Shown in pieces: positions 40,850 through 50,617 of a stretch of DNA of 64,000 nucleotides. The notes under the pieces were generated by a model. It was not told the origin of the DNA. It saw only the letters and a list, made by a program, of their open reading frames with translations, and searched no databases. This DNA is from Alteromonas sp047556435. GTDB lineage: Bacteria > Pseudomonadota > Gammaproteobacteria > Enterobacterales > Alteromonadaceae. The position numbers and the translations under genes are program-made. Each line of letters begins with the position of its first letter. Within the stretch, counting starts at the first letter, position 1. The DNA lies in assembly GCF_047556435.1 (NCBI RefSeq), contig NZ_CP180210.1, forward strand, positions 2,976,001-3,040,000, in the 5' to 3' direction.

Positions 40850-43281
40850 CAACGCGCACGCTGTGGCTTAGCACACAGGCATTATTGGCGATGGCCACAA
40901 AGCGGCCATGGGAGCCGCTACTGGTAATGTTGTCGATAATGCTCGCTGCCGGTGGGCTTACCGCAGTCACATTAATCAATGAGGGTGCGCTGCAGGGTGA
41001 ACTTGCTCAGGCCGACTCTCTGCTATCAGCAACAGATACCATTGTCCCGGCCACAGACATGGCTGCTGTAACGCAGGAAGACTACGCCATGTTGCGACGT
41101 CACGGATTTATCAGCCTGGTAGCAACTGCCACGCACCCAATGACAGTGCGATGTGCAACAGATGATAAGACATCAGCGTTATTTGTGACGGGCGTTGACG
41201 TGATGGCGTTACCACTGCATTCAGGCATGTCATCAGCATTCCAGCCCAATAACAATGCTGCAGCCAGCGCAGATATTGCACGAGCGACTCCCGCGACGAT
41301 TGCCAAACTGAATTGCCCGGATAACAGTATTACGATTACGGATACAGGCAGTACGTTTCGTGTCAGTGCCACATCTACAGTACCCAAAAACCGGATTGTT
41401 GTTGATATTGCTGCGTTTTACCGCGCCACCGTAACACCGCAAACGCATCCGCTGACAGCCCTGCTGGCTACGACAGAGCTTGATAAATCATCTCGTCGCC
41501 GGCTTGAAGCGCATTTGCCGTCGTATCTAAGACTTAAGACAACCGAACAAACAAATGACGTTGGCTCGCTTTCTGCCAGTTTCAGACTTAACCTCTGGGC
41601 AATGGGAATGCTGATGGCAGTGGTCTGCGCGTTTGTTATCGTGAATGCGCTTCACCTGATGTACCGGGCCCGGCTGGCAAATCTTATCAGGCTGCGGCAG
41701 CTAGGAGTGGGGTTGTCTACCCTGTCACTGGCGCTGATGACAGAAATGCTGATTTACGGCGTTGTTGCCAGTACCTCCGGGGTGCTCGGGGGGGCCTGGT
41801 TAACCCGGGAATTAACGCCGACACTGGCAGTCACCTTCTCATCGCTGTTCAACTTAAATTATAACGGACTCACCCCCCAGCTTTGGTCGCTACTGGCAAC
41901 CAGCAACCTGATTACCGTCTGCGGTATACTGCTAACCATCGCGGCGCCGTTATCGCGACTCCGCTCACAACTTCAGGTAAAACAGCCTGCCTACACGTCA
42001 TTATCTCTTCCAGCAAAACTAGCGATAACCTTCATTATCGCCTTCGCTTGCCTACTTGCGATTTACCTCACCGGAAGTCAGACACAGGCACTGATTGCCG
42101 TCGTATTGCTCTTACTTGGCGGTTGTGGCGTGGTTCTTCTCTGGCTGCCGCCACTGCTTCAGTCACTGAGAACTCTGCTACCTGCCTCTCTGACGCTCAC
42201 CCAATGGAGCATCGCCAGTGCCTGCCAGCTTTCAGGACGAACCCGGCTGGCGGTGTGTGCCTTTTTTATTGCGTTGACAGCAAATACGGGCATGAATGTC
42301 ATGGTGGATAGTTTTCGACTGGCAACGGAGAGCTGGATCTCCCAGCGACTGACTGCATCCTACTATATCTATTCAGGCGACACGCTTGATGAAGCAAACG
42401 CCCCTGAGGGTATTCAGCTATTTCCAGGCCGCCAACAGGACACCACGGTAAACGGGAGCGCTGTGAGTGCAAGAGTATACTATCCACACTCCCCATTTAC
42501 TGAGGCGTTACAATTTGATGCAAGCGCTGATAATGCCTGGCAGTACTTTATGTCGGGCAAGGGCGCATTTATCAATCAGCAACTGGCCTTTCGTCAGTCG
42601 CTGCATATAGGTGACACTCTGGTTTTAGATAACAGTAACCTAATCGCGCAACCATCCCTTACCGTCGTTGGGATCTATCCCGATTACGGCAATCCCGACA
42701 GTCAGCTGTTTTTGCCTCCCGCCGCATTCAGCCCACAGCAGTTTGCCAATGTCTACGCAGTGGTGAGTGCTACCGAATTATCGGTGCTTCAACACTGGCT
42801 AGACAAACAGGCTCCTGATGCGCAATTGTACGCACGGGAAGCGTTAATACATGGCTCAATGGAAACTTTCGATAACACCTTTATTGTGACAGATGCGCTT
42901 AACCTTGCGACCTTGCTTGTAGCCGGCTTATCTTTCCTGTTGTCAGTGAGTCTGGTAGTACTGGATATGCGCCAGTCGCTGTCTTTGATAAGAAGCCTCG
43001 GTGTGAAAACTGTGAAACTTAAGTTTGCCCTGGCATGTCAGTACTTACTGCTGTGTGCCGGCACCGTTGTACTGGCTTTGCCGTTCGGCGTGTTGCTGGC
43101 CTGGGTGTTTGTTAATCAGGTAAATCGTTTTGCGTTTTACTGGGTGTATCCGCTGCAAATAAATCCCGAGGTGTTACTGGGTAGCGCATTGGCAAGCATG
43201 CTTGTTGTCTCCCTGTTTCTACTTATTCCAATTGGCAACGTGCAGGCAAGGCTGGATTTACGAAACGAGGTAGCGTTATGA
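40846..43281 (+). CDS. FtsX-like ABC transporter permease
   Basis: The 811-residue permease starts with a membrane helix (PLLVMLSIMLAAGGLTAV) and a periplasmic domain of about 200 residues. Two blocks of FtsX-type helices follow (WAMGMLMAVVCAFVIVNALH; LATLLVAGLSFLLSVSLVVLDM), with a second periplasmic domain between them. This is the long, fused-permease layout of AttF/AttG-like systems. It sits between the ATPase and the lipoprotein with four-base overlaps on both sides. Confidence 0.88.
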   Translation: MTTRTLWLSTQALLAMATKRPWEPLLVMLSIMLAAGGLTAVTLINEGALQGELAQADSLLSATDTIVPATDMAAVTQEDYAMLRRHGFISLVATATHPMTVRCATDDKTSALFVTGVDVMALPLHSGMSSAFQPNNNAAASADIARATPATIAKLNCPDNSITITDTGSTFRVSATSTVPKNRIVVDIAAFYRATVTPQTHPLTALLATTELDKSSRRRLEAHLPSYLRLKTTEQTNDVGSLSASFRLNLWAMGMLMAVVCAFVIVNALHLMYRARLANLIRLRQLGVGLSTLSLALMTEMLIYGVVASTSGVLGGAWLTRELTPTLAVTFSSLFNLNYNGLTPQLWSLLATSNLITVCGILLTIAAPLSRLRSQLQVKQPAYTSLSLPAKLAITFIIAFACLLAIYLTGSQTQALIAVVLLLLGGCGVVLLWLPPLLQSLRTLLPASLTLTQWSIASACQLSGRTRLAVCAFFIALTANTGMNVMVDSFRLATESWISQRLTASYYIYSGDTLDEANAPEGIQLFPGRQQDTTVNGSAVSARVYYPHSPFTEALQFDASADNAWQYFMSGKGAFINQQLAFRQSLHIGDTLVLDNSNLIAQPSLTVVGIYPDYGNPDSQLFLPPAAFSPQQFANVYAVVSATELSVLQHWLDKQAPDAQLYAREALIHGSMETFDNTFIVTDALNLATLLVAGLSFLLSVSLVVLDMRQSLSLIRSLGVKTVKLKFALACQYLLLCAGTVVLALPFGVLLAWVFVNQVNRFAFYWVYPLQINPEVLLGSALASMLVVSLFLLIPIGNVQARLDLRNEVAL

Positions 43282-44336
43282 AAAGGGGGCTTATCGTATT
43301 CATTCTCTTTTTAGCTGGCTGCTCTGAACACTCCTCTATCGCGCCCTCGCAAAGCCTGTTTTCCAGCAACAACAGTCACGGAGCCGCGGTGTCCAAAGGG
43401 ACACCACTGCAGTTCCCGCGTGATCATGGTGAGCATTACGCTCATCAACTGGAATGGTGGTACCTGACCTTCGTTCTGGAGGATGAGAACGAGACTCCCT
43501 ACGCCGCACAATTTACGCTGTTTCGTTTTTTGGGTAATGACAGTAACTCTTCCTGGTCATCAGGACAGTTATACATGGCGCATGGGGCATTGCATTCCCG
43601 CCATCACCATGCGTTTTCCGAGCGATTTGCAAGAGGAAAAGTGGGCAACGCGGGAGTAACAACGGCCCCCTTTTCTGCTTTTTTGGACGACTGGGCCTGG
43701 CAAAGCCAAAGCGCGGAACTGTTTCCGTCAACCTTAACCATGACGCTACATCGCTCTGCATCGCTGGTACTTAATATGGAAAGCACCGGGCCCCTGGTAC
43801 TTCACGGCGATGATGGCTATAGCGAGAAGTCTGCAGACGGTAACTTTCGTTCCTATTATTACAGCCAGCCTTTTATTAATGTCAGCGGTGAACTTACCCT
43901 GAATGACAAACGCGTTGCCGTGTCAGGTAACGGCTGGTTCGATCATGAGTGGACAAGTGAGCTGGCCAATGACAACGCGCTTGGCTGGGACTGGTTTTCG
44001 CTTCACCTGGATAACGGTGATAAGGTGATGGCGTTTCGAATGCATGTTGATAAACAGGCCCCCCACATCACTGGCACCTACATCACAAAACAAGGTAACG
44101 CCCGCACGCTTCCCGCCAGTGCCTTCACACTGCTACCAGAGACAACCACAAAGCTGGGTGACAAACAACTTCCCCTGCACTGGCGAATGACCATACCCAA
44201 AGAGGGCATTGATGTGTCGCTGCGCCCGTTTAAAACCGATCAGTTAAACCGGGGGCGGTTTAGCTATTACGAAGGCCGTATTGAGATAAGTGGCAGTCAC
44301 ACCGGTGCAGGGTTCATGGAGCTCACCGGGTACTAA
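43278..44336 (+). CDS. AttH-like lipocalin/CrtC-fold lipoprotein
   Basis: The 352-residue product has a lipoprotein signal (FLAGC). Its two-domain lipocalin-like fold is shared with AttH and carotenoid 1,2-hydratase: FPRDHGEHYAHQLEWWYLTF, AHGALHSR, GNGWFDHEWTS, LGWDWFSLHLDNG. ABC ATPase, FtsX-like permease and AttH lipoprotein together match the AttEFGH-type systems first noted in Agrobacterium attachment regions. The transported substrate is unknown; the hydrophobic pocket suggests a lipid-like ligand. Confidence 0.87.
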   Translation: MKRGLIVFILFLAGCSEHSSIAPSQSLFSSNNSHGAAVSKGTPLQFPRDHGEHYAHQLEWWYLTFVLEDENETPYAAQFTLFRFLGNDSNSSWSSGQLYMAHGALHSRHHHAFSERFARGKVGNAGVTTAPFSAFLDDWAWQSQSAELFPSTLTMTLHRSASLVLNMESTGPLVLHGDDGYSEKSADGNFRSYYYSQPFINVSGELTLNDKRVAVSGNGWFDHEWTSELANDNALGWDWFSLHLDNGDKVMAFRMHVDKQAPHITGTYITKQGNARTLPASAFTLLPETTTKLGDKQLPLHWRMTIPKEGIDVSLRPFKTDQLNRGRFSYYEGRIEISGSHTGAGFMELTGY

Positions 44337-44438
44337 CGTGCAGAGGATACCGGATGTGGCGTCTTGACGGTTTTGTGGCTCAGAATACTAAGCTAAGGCT
44401 CTGTTCTTCGCACTCCGGAACACGAGACAACAGGTAAC

Positions 44439-45347
44439 TTAATATACCGACCAGTTAATACGTCGTGTAAGGGATTCAAGCGCGGCAACACCGGCCAGAG
44501 AGTTTCCCATTTTATTTAATGCCGGGGACCATACACATAAAGAAAAGCGCCCTGGCACCACCGCGATGATCCCGCCACCAACCCCACTTTTACCGGGAAG
44601 TCCGACTCTGAAAGCGAAACTTCCAGCTTCATCGTAGAGGCCGCTTGTCGCCAGAATGGCATTGAACTGCCGGGTGTGATCCTGGCTGAGTACCGCCTCT
44701 TTGGTCAGAGAGCAAAACCCTCTGTTTGCCAGAAACTGCGTAGCTCTTGCTAAATCGACACAACTCATTTCCAGTGCACAGTTGTGAAAATAGTTGTGCA
44801 GAACTGCTTCCACATCATTGTGAAAATTACCGAATGCTTTCATCAGGTAAGCCATTGACGCGTTTCGCGCGCGATGCTCAAACTCCGATTCCGCCACGTC
44901 TGTGTTTGCCAGTACGTTATCATTTCCTGATAGCTTACGAACCAGATCTCGCATGGCCACATGGGGTGAAATCAGTCTTGATTGCACCATATCGCTTATC
45001 ACCAGAGCACCGGCATTGATAAACGGGTTTCTTGGGATCCCGTTCTCGTATTCCAGTTGCACCAAAGAATTAAACGGCAAACCAGAAGGCTCACAGCCTA
45101 CACGCTGCCAGAGAGACTCACCGTAATATGTCACGGCCAGTACCAGATTAAAGACCTTAGAGATACTCTGGATGGAAAAAGGCGTTGTCGCCTGCCCTGC
45201 TGTGGTCACCTTACCCTCAGTGTCGCATACTGCAATACCAAACTGATTAGGGTCCACATTGGCCAGTGCAGGAATATAGCTCGCCACCTGCCCCTGACCA
45301 ATTAGCGGCTGCACTTCCGTTAATATGTCATTGAGCAGCGACTGCAT
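44439..45347 (-). CDS. glsA: Glutaminase
   Basis: Glutaminase hydrolyses glutamine to glutamate and ammonia using a serine beta-lactamase-like fold. The 302-residue protein has the catalytic S-x-x-K in FSIQSISKVF and YIPALANVDPNQFGIAV at the N-terminus. It also shows GLPFNSLVQLEYENGIPRNPFINAGAL and GLPGKSGVGGGI. Length is normal. It is convergent with the AttH gene and downstream of alkaline phosphatase on the same strand, with a terminator between. Confidence 0.95.
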   Translation of the reverse strand: MQSLLNDILTEVQPLIGQGQVASYIPALANVDPNQFGIAVCDTEGKVTTAGQATTPFSIQSISKVFNLVLAVTYYGESLWQRVGCEPSGLPFNSLVQLEYENGIPRNPFINAGALVISDMVQSRLISPHVAMRDLVRKLSGNDNVLANTDVAESEFEHRARNASMAYLMKAFGNFHNDVEAVLHNYFHNCALEMSCVDLARATQFLANRGFCSLTKEAVLSQDHTRQFNAILATSGLYDEAGSFAFRVGLPGKSGVGGGIIAVVPGRFSLCVWSPALNKMGNSLAGVAALESLTRRINWSVY

Positions 45348-45484
45348 AAAATCTCCTGGTGGGGTTGTCTTTTGTATCCGGGCTTACAGGCGGTGGTTGT
45401 GTATAGCCTGCCTGTGGCGGTAGTGTACAGCGTCGAGCTGGCTTTCGTCACTGCATGCACACGCCCTGCGCTTGCTGGATGATT

Positions 45485-45522
45485 AAAAAAAGCGCTTCTG
45501 GCGTGGCCAGAAGCGCTTTTTA
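45485..45522. terminator. Bidirectional terminator between alkaline phosphatase and glutaminase genes
   Basis: AAAAAAAGCGCTTCTGGC-GTG-GCCAGAAGCGCTTTTT is a stem of about 13 bp with A and T tracts. On the minus strand it ends the alkaline phosphatase transcript, so glsA has its own promoter. Confidence 0.92.
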
Positions 45523-45548
45523 GGTATGCTCAGACAGTGATATTCAGA

Positions 45549-46994
45549 TCACATACAACGCCAGTCTTCTTTAAAATCACAGCCTTCACCATCAGTACTG
45601 ATGTTAGACTGTTCCTCTTTCTTGTCACTATCCGCTGGAGTTACAAGGGTATGTGACGGGCGCTTTTCCACAAATGCCATCAACCGCTTTGCGATATCGG
45701 TGTTATCCAGCTGGCCCCGCAATGCATCGGCTCCGGAACCAAAGGCAAACACTTCAACGTCAACTCCCGTATGCCCGCCGGTAGTCCAGCCTGTGTTGGT
45801 CTTTCCATCAAGAAATGCTTTCACTGCTTGTAACCGCTCACTTTCATCCAGCGACGCTACGTCATCAAAATGCGCTATTTCTTCATCTGTCAGCGAAAAA
45901 CCAAGCTGATCAGCCACAAATGCGCCCGGCATGTCCGCATCCTTCATGGTTTTTGCGATAGTTGGTGCTGAGGCCTTCATGTTCTTTAAAAACTCAGGAC
46001 TCCAGCGATAATCGCCGTTCGCGCCAATCGTCAATCCACCGGTGCTGTGATCTGCAGTCAAAACAACTAACGTGTCAGGATTCGCCTCTACATACGACTT
46101 CAGATATTCCATAGTTAATGCCAGGTCGTGCATTTCCGCCATGGCTGACGCAATATCGTTAGAGTGGCCTGCCCAGTCTACCTGACTGGCCTCTACCAGA
46201 AGGAAAAAGCCCTTGTCATTTTCCAGGTGCTTGATGGCATGCTCGGTAAGGTATGCAAGACGGTTTTTACGCTTGTCATCCAATGCCGGCGGCAATCCCA
46301 CCGGAGCGAATAATCCCAGCACTTGCTCCCCCCGGGGAACGGCTGCAAGACGATTATAGGTATCTGCATACTGGAAACCAGCGTCAATAAACTCGGCAAC
46401 GATGTCTCTGTCTTCCCGCTCGAAATATTTGGTGCCACCACCCAGCATTACGTCAGTAACAAACCCGTTGTTAATCCTGTCATCAAAAAAGCTGTCGGCC
46501 AGTGCGTCATAGTTTTTACGACTTTCGTTGTGCGCCACATATGCAGCGGGTGTGGCATGAACGATCTGCGATGTGACTGCAAGTCCGGTCCGCATTCCCC
46601 GTTCTTTTGCAAGGTGCAATACGGATTTTACCGGCTGTCTGTCGCTGTTCACGCCGATAGCGCCATTGTATGACTTTACCCCGCTAGCCAGCGCCGTGGC
46701 CGCTGCCGCGGAGTCGGTCACATAGCCTGACTCCTGCGCGGGATAGGTAGACGCGTTGCCGACTAAAATATCGTCAAACACAACAGGCTCAACCATTGGC
46801 GTGCCTGGATCATCCTGGTAATTCCGGTAGGCAGTGGTGTAAGCCGGACCCATTCCGTCGGCAACCACCATGATGATATTTTTTGGTCCTGTTGGTGAAG
46901 ACGCTTCTGTTGAACTCGTCGAGGACGACACCTGTGCGCAGCCACCCAGTAGTGCAGCGCTCAGGATTGCGAATAAGGTAGATTGTCGAAACAT
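45549..46994 (-). CDS. Alkaline phosphatase (PhoA family), lipoprotein
   Basis: The 481-residue enzyme releases phosphate from monoesters outside the cytoplasm. It has a lipoprotein signal (LLGGC) and the family metal and catalytic motifs: IIMVVADGMG, YVTDSAAAATALASG with the nucleophilic Ser, LVEASQVDWAGHSND, VVLTADHSTGG and TGGHTGVDVEVFAFG. The C-terminal tail carries Cys pairs (EGCDFKEDWRCM). A PHO box could not be placed with confidence. A hairpin just before the start codon can pair with the ribosome site. Confidence 0.92.
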   Translation of the reverse strand: MFRQSTLFAILSAALLGGCAQVSSSTSSTEASSPTGPKNIIMVVADGMGPAYTTAYRNYQDDPGTPMVEPVVFDDILVGNASTYPAQESGYVTDSAAAATALASGVKSYNGAIGVNSDRQPVKSVLHLAKERGMRTGLAVTSQIVHATPAAYVAHNESRKNYDALADSFFDDRINNGFVTDVMLGGGTKYFEREDRDIVAEFIDAGFQYADTYNRLAAVPRGEQVLGLFAPVGLPPALDDKRKNRLAYLTEHAIKHLENDKGFFLLVEASQVDWAGHSNDIASAMAEMHDLALTMEYLKSYVEANPDTLVVLTADHSTGGLTIGANGDYRWSPEFLKNMKASAPTIAKTMKDADMPGAFVADQLGFSLTDEEIAHFDDVASLDESERLQAVKAFLDGKTNTGWTTGGHTGVDVEVFAFGSGADALRGQLDNTDIAKRLMAFVEKRPSHTLVTPADSDKKEEQSNISTDGEGCDFKEDWRCM

Positions 46995-47332
46995 TTCAGC
47001 TTCCCTGATTAAAAAACAGGGATAGTGTATCGGCTTCTTTTCCTATGCTCAAAACGCTTTTGGGCGAGCCGTACTTTTTCACAGACTAATTGACTGAAAT
47101 TACCCCGTTATTTCTGCCGTCGTCTTCATTGCGACGTCGTTATCTCACGTTCCAGGCGAATTCGGACACCGCAGAACATTGAATAACTCTCGCGGTAAAA
47201 GGAAAGCCTGTTAGCCCGTGGCGGGCATTCGCCGCAGCCCCCCGTCCATAGATGCAACTTAAACAATGCAATCAGACAATAACGGAGAAGCGTGACATTA
47301 TTCCTTTTGTCATAATGCTTTATCACCAGACT
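46995..47332. other. Intergenic region cheV-alkaline phosphatase
   Basis: These 338 bases hold the alkaline phosphatase leader and nothing else I can support. TTGTCATAATGCTTTATCA near 47308-47326 has one good half of a PHO box and one poor half. It lies some 310 bases from the gene, so I do not call it. Confidence 0.4.
47002..47022 (-). promoter_or_regulatory. Hairpin overlapping ribosome site of alkaline phosphatase gene
   Basis: On the minus strand TCCCTG-TTTTTTAAT-CAGGGA forms a 6-bp stem whose right arm contains the AGGGA of the ribosome site AGGGAAG, 8 bases before the ATG. Folding would hide the ribosome site. It may also be incidental. Confidence 0.45.
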
Positions 47333-48292
47333 TTACCCTTGCGGCGTTTCCGCCAGGTATTCGCGCATTCGCTGTTGTGCCACATCTACCAGCAAATCAG
47401 GCTGAAACTTTGAAATGAAGCGGTTGCATCCCACTTTCTCCACCATTGCCTGATTAAAACTGCCACTTAGAGACGTATTTAAGGCAATAAAAAGCTGGCT
47501 CATACGTGGATCATTGCGTACCTCCGCCGTTAACCGGTACCCATCCATCTCCGGCATTTCCGCATCGGTGAACATAAGCAGGATCTTATCTTGCGGCCGC
47601 TCACCCTGATCAGCCCAGGATTTAAGCAGAGCCAGTGCCTCTGCCCCATTGGTTCGCTCTATAATAGAAAGACCTAACTGCGAAAGCGTGTCTCGCATTT
47701 GCTTTCTGGCGGTACCAGAATCATCCACAATCAGCACCCGATGCCTCGAAAAATGCGGTAACAGTTCACCATCCAGCATCTCTTCAGAAATCGCCGTGTC
47801 GTATTCCACAATTTCTGCCAGCACTTTTTCCACATCAATGATTTCTACCAACCTTTTTTCGCCATGAATATCAATCTGCGTGATGGCGGTAATATAGTTT
47901 GATTTACCAATAGACCTGGGCGGTGGCTGAATGGTGTCCCAGGACGTGTTAACAATGTTCAGCACATCGCCAATCAGAAATCCCTGAACACTGCGATTGT
48001 ACTCGGTAATAATGACGTTCTTTGCTGCAGTGTCTATGGAGCCGCCACGTGCTTTTATCGCTTGTCTGAGGTCAATGATCGGGATGGTCTGGCCGCGATA
48101 TTGAGTAACACCCTTCAGGTTTCGGTGTGAACCTGGCATCTGATTGAGCCTGGGAACGTGGATCACCTCTTTCACTTTGAATACATTGATAGCAAACACA
48201 TGGCGTGTCCCTAACTGAAACATTAATAGCTCCAGCCGGTTTTCTCCAACCAACTGCGTTCGCTGATCCACGGAGGCTAAAATACCGCTCAT
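47333..48292 (-). CDS. cheV: Chemotaxis coupling protein CheV
   Basis: CheV couples chemoreceptors to CheA and carries a receiver domain for adaptation. The 319-residue protein has a CheW-like domain (about 10-160, MFQLGTRHVFAINVFKVKEV, TQYRGQTIPIIDLR). A receiver domain (about 180-310) follows with VLIVDDSGTARKQM, the phospho-acceptor Asp in LMFTDAEMPEMDGY and the conserved Lys region near RFISKFQPD. The ATG at 48292 is chosen because upstream residues do not match the family. It is a single gene, divergent from aceA. Confidence 0.93.
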   Translation of the reverse strand: MSGILASVDQRTQLVGENRLELLMFQLGTRHVFAINVFKVKEVIHVPRLNQMPGSHRNLKGVTQYRGQTIPIIDLRQAIKARGGSIDTAAKNVIITEYNRSVQGFLIGDVLNIVNTSWDTIQPPPRSIGKSNYITAITQIDIHGEKRLVEIIDVEKVLAEIVEYDTAISEEMLDGELLPHFSRHRVLIVDDSGTARKQMRDTLSQLGLSIIERTNGAEALALLKSWADQGERPQDKILLMFTDAEMPEMDGYRLTAEVRNDPRMSQLFIALNTSLSGSFNQAMVEKVGCNRFISKFQPDLLVDVAQQRMREYLAETPQG

Positions 48293-48692
48293 TACATGGT
48301 TCCGGTTAATGACCTTCTGCAACTTACAGAACGCCAACAGATAAAAAGTTAACGCACGCGCTCCCCGGATTTGGGATGGAAGCAGTGCCTCTTGCCGACT
48401 TCGTTTTTCAAAACGGGCGACTTAGCCTGGCGATAGTTCGTCAATGAACCAGGCCGTCACGCGAAATACAGCATGACTCTTTGAGTATAGTAATTAATTT
48501 GTCTGCGACTGTCTTTTACCATCTTTTTGTAAACTCCCTACCACTATAATTCACGAAAAGAATGACCGGAATGCAAATTATATATTTCTGTTATTCCGCT
48601 ACACCGCCTAGGATGAAATGGAATCAGATGAGAACGCCGCAACGCGTTATCGACACATAATTGCATTACAGAGAAATTCGGGAGAGACACTC
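48293..48692. promoter_or_regulatory. Divergent region cheV-aceA
   Basis: These 400 bases hold the promoters of both genes. On the plus strand TATAAT at 48545-48550 is the best -10 for aceA, without a good -35, which suggests activator dependence. On the minus strand the cheV leader can fold: GCCTG-GTTC-ATTGAC-GAAC...CAGGC (48428-48457) and CGTTTT-GA-AAAACG (48402-48415). I did not recognise a known riboswitch. Confidence 0.45.
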
Positions 48693-50288
48693 ATGTCGCA
48701 ATATCAGCAAGACATTGACTCAATCGCAACGCTTAAAGCGGCACAGAACGGCACATGGGACGCTATTGACCCAGTTTACGCAGCACGTATGAAAGCACAG
48801 AATCGATTCAAGACCGGTCTGGATATCGCTAAGTACACCGCTGCTATTATGCGCCGTGACATGGAAGAGTACGATGCAGATTCGTCACAATACACCCAGT
48901 CACTCGGCTGCTGGCACGGTTTCGTGGGCCAGCAAAAAATGCTGTCTGTGAAAAAGCATCAGGGCACCACCAGCAAGAGCTACCTGTATCTGTCAGGCTG
49001 GATGGTTGCAGCTTTGCGCTCAGAGTTTGGTCCGCTGCCAGACCAGTCTATGCATGAAAAAACTACGGTTCCTATGCTAATTGAAGAGCTTTACACCTTC
49101 CTGCGTCAGGCCGATGCCCGTGAGCTGGGCGACTTGTTTAAGCAACTTGACGCGGCACAGCAAAGCGGTGGCGATGTGGCGGCGATTCAATCTCAAATTG
49201 ATAACTTTGAAACGCACGTCGTGCCTATCATCGCCGATATCGATGCCGGTTTCGGTAACGAAGAAGCCACTTACCTGCTGGCTAAGAAAATGATTGAAGC
49301 CGGTGCCTGCTGTATTCAAATTGAAAACCAAGTGTCTGATGCTAAGCAATGTGGTCACCAGGACGGCAAAGTGACGGTTCCACACGAAGACTTTCTTGCG
49401 AAAATCAATGCGGTTCGTTATGCCTTCCTTGAACTGGGTGTAGACGATGGCGTGATTGTAGCGCGCACCGATTCGTTAGGTGCTGGCCTGACGCAGAAAA
49501 TCCCGGTGTCTAAAATTAAAGGCGACCTGGCTGAGCAGTACAACGCATTCCTTGAAACCACACCGGTTAACTCTGTAGAAGATGTTGAAAATGGTGACAT
49601 GATCCTGAAGCAAGATGGCAAACTGGTGAAGCCGGTTCGTCTGCCTAACGGCCTGTTTAAGTTCAAAGATGGCACCGGTGTAGACCGGGTAGTACTGGAC
49701 TGCGTAACCTCTCTTCAGCACGGTGCTGACCTGCTGTGGATTGAAACGGAGAAGCCTCACGTTCGTCAAATTGGTGATATGGTGGATGAAATTCGTAAGC
49801 AGGTTCCTAATGCGAAGCTGGTTTACAACAACTCACCATCATTCAACTGGACGCTTAACTTCCGCCAGCAAATCTTTGATGCCTGGGAAGAAGCCGGTAA
49901 AGATGTATCAGGCTATGACCGTGCCAAGCTGATGTCTGTTGAGTATGACGACAGCGAGCTGGCAGCCGAAGCTGACCAGAAGATCAAGAGCTTCCAGGCC
50001 GATGCGGCTCGCGAAGCTGGAATCTTCCACCACCTGATCACGCTACCGACCTATCACACTGCTGCGCTGTCTACTGACAACCTGGCCAAAGGCTACTTCG
50101 GTGACGATGGTATGCTGGCATACGTTCGCGGTGTTCAGCGTAAAGAAATCCGTGAAGGTCTGGCATGTGTTAAACACCAGGCGATGGCGGGTTCTGACCT
50201 GGGTGACACGCACAAAGAATACTTCTCTGGTGAAGCTGCACTGAAAGCTTCTGGTAAAGACAACACCATGAACCAGTTCGACGTATAA
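48693..50288 (+). CDS. aceA: Isocitrate lyase
   Basis: AceA cleaves isocitrate to succinate and glyoxylate, the first step of the glyoxylate shunt. The 531-residue protein is of the longer bacterial type. It has the catalytic motif K-x-C-G-H in SDAKQCGHQDG, IADIDAGFGNEEATYLL and LVYNNSPSFNWTLNFRQQI. The ATG at 48693 has GGGAGAG nine bases upstream; a start at 48618 adds no family sequence. The partner enzyme glcB and a LysR regulator follow on the same strand. Confidence 0.96.
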   Translation: MSQYQQDIDSIATLKAAQNGTWDAIDPVYAARMKAQNRFKTGLDIAKYTAAIMRRDMEEYDADSSQYTQSLGCWHGFVGQQKMLSVKKHQGTTSKSYLYLSGWMVAALRSEFGPLPDQSMHEKTTVPMLIEELYTFLRQADARELGDLFKQLDAAQQSGGDVAAIQSQIDNFETHVVPIIADIDAGFGNEEATYLLAKKMIEAGACCIQIENQVSDAKQCGHQDGKVTVPHEDFLAKINAVRYAFLELGVDDGVIVARTDSLGAGLTQKIPVSKIKGDLAEQYNAFLETTPVNSVEDVENGDMILKQDGKLVKPVRLPNGLFKFKDGTGVDRVVLDCVTSLQHGADLLWIETEKPHVRQIGDMVDEIRKQVPNAKLVYNNSPSFNWTLNFRQQIFDAWEEAGKDVSGYDRAKLMSVEYDDSELAAEADQKIKSFQADAAREAGIFHHLITLPTYHTAALSTDNLAKGYFGDDGMLAYVRGVQRKEIREGLACVKHQAMAGSDLGDTHKEYFSGEAALKASGKDNTMNQFDV

Positions 50289-50321
50289 AGGAAAGATCCC
50301 AACCTTTCCTGCAAGTCTGAC

Positions 50322-50346
50322 AAGGCTCCTTCGGGAGCCTTTTTTG
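50322..50346 (+). terminator. Terminator of aceA
   Basis: AAGGCTCC-TTCG-GGAGCC-TTTTTT is an 8-bp stem with a stable TTCG loop and T tract, 34 bases after the aceA stop. Confidence 0.93.
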
Positions 50347-50510
50347 TTACATAAAATGCGACGGGCAAGTTTATACACACCAGACCTCTGCGCAAAGAAC
50401 GTCAGTCAGGTGTTATTCATCCGATTTATCACCCTTTTTAGCGTGCGCCGAAATTTTATTTATCAGACAATTCCCTCTATTAATTAAAAGCTTATAAAAT
50501 TCAAAGTATT

Positions 50511-50533
50511 AAATCTCTACCTTTGTAGGCAAC
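50511..50533. promoter_or_regulatory. Shared AATCTCTAC element, copy 1 (LysR gene)
   Basis: AAATCTCTACCTTTGTAGGCAAC contains the small dyad CTAC-CTTT-GTAG. A similar element (AATCTCTAC...TGCAAC) occurs at 51620-51638 before glcB. It is a possible regulator site. Confidence 0.35.
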
Positions 50534-50617
50534 TAAGACTAATGGCCTATCTGACATCCCATACAAAAGCCTTTATAATTGTCCGAGTTAATTGTAGTAA
50601 TACAGGGCATTAGGATT

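Noticed and set aside
47308..47326. PHO-box-like sequence upstream of alkaline phosphatase
   Set aside because: Only one half matches and it is about 310 bases from the start codon; not enough to claim PhoB control.
48361..48470. Possible c-di-GMP (GEMM) riboswitch between cheV and aceA
   Set aside because: Hairpins are present, but the conserved GEMM core and receptor sequences are not found on either strand.
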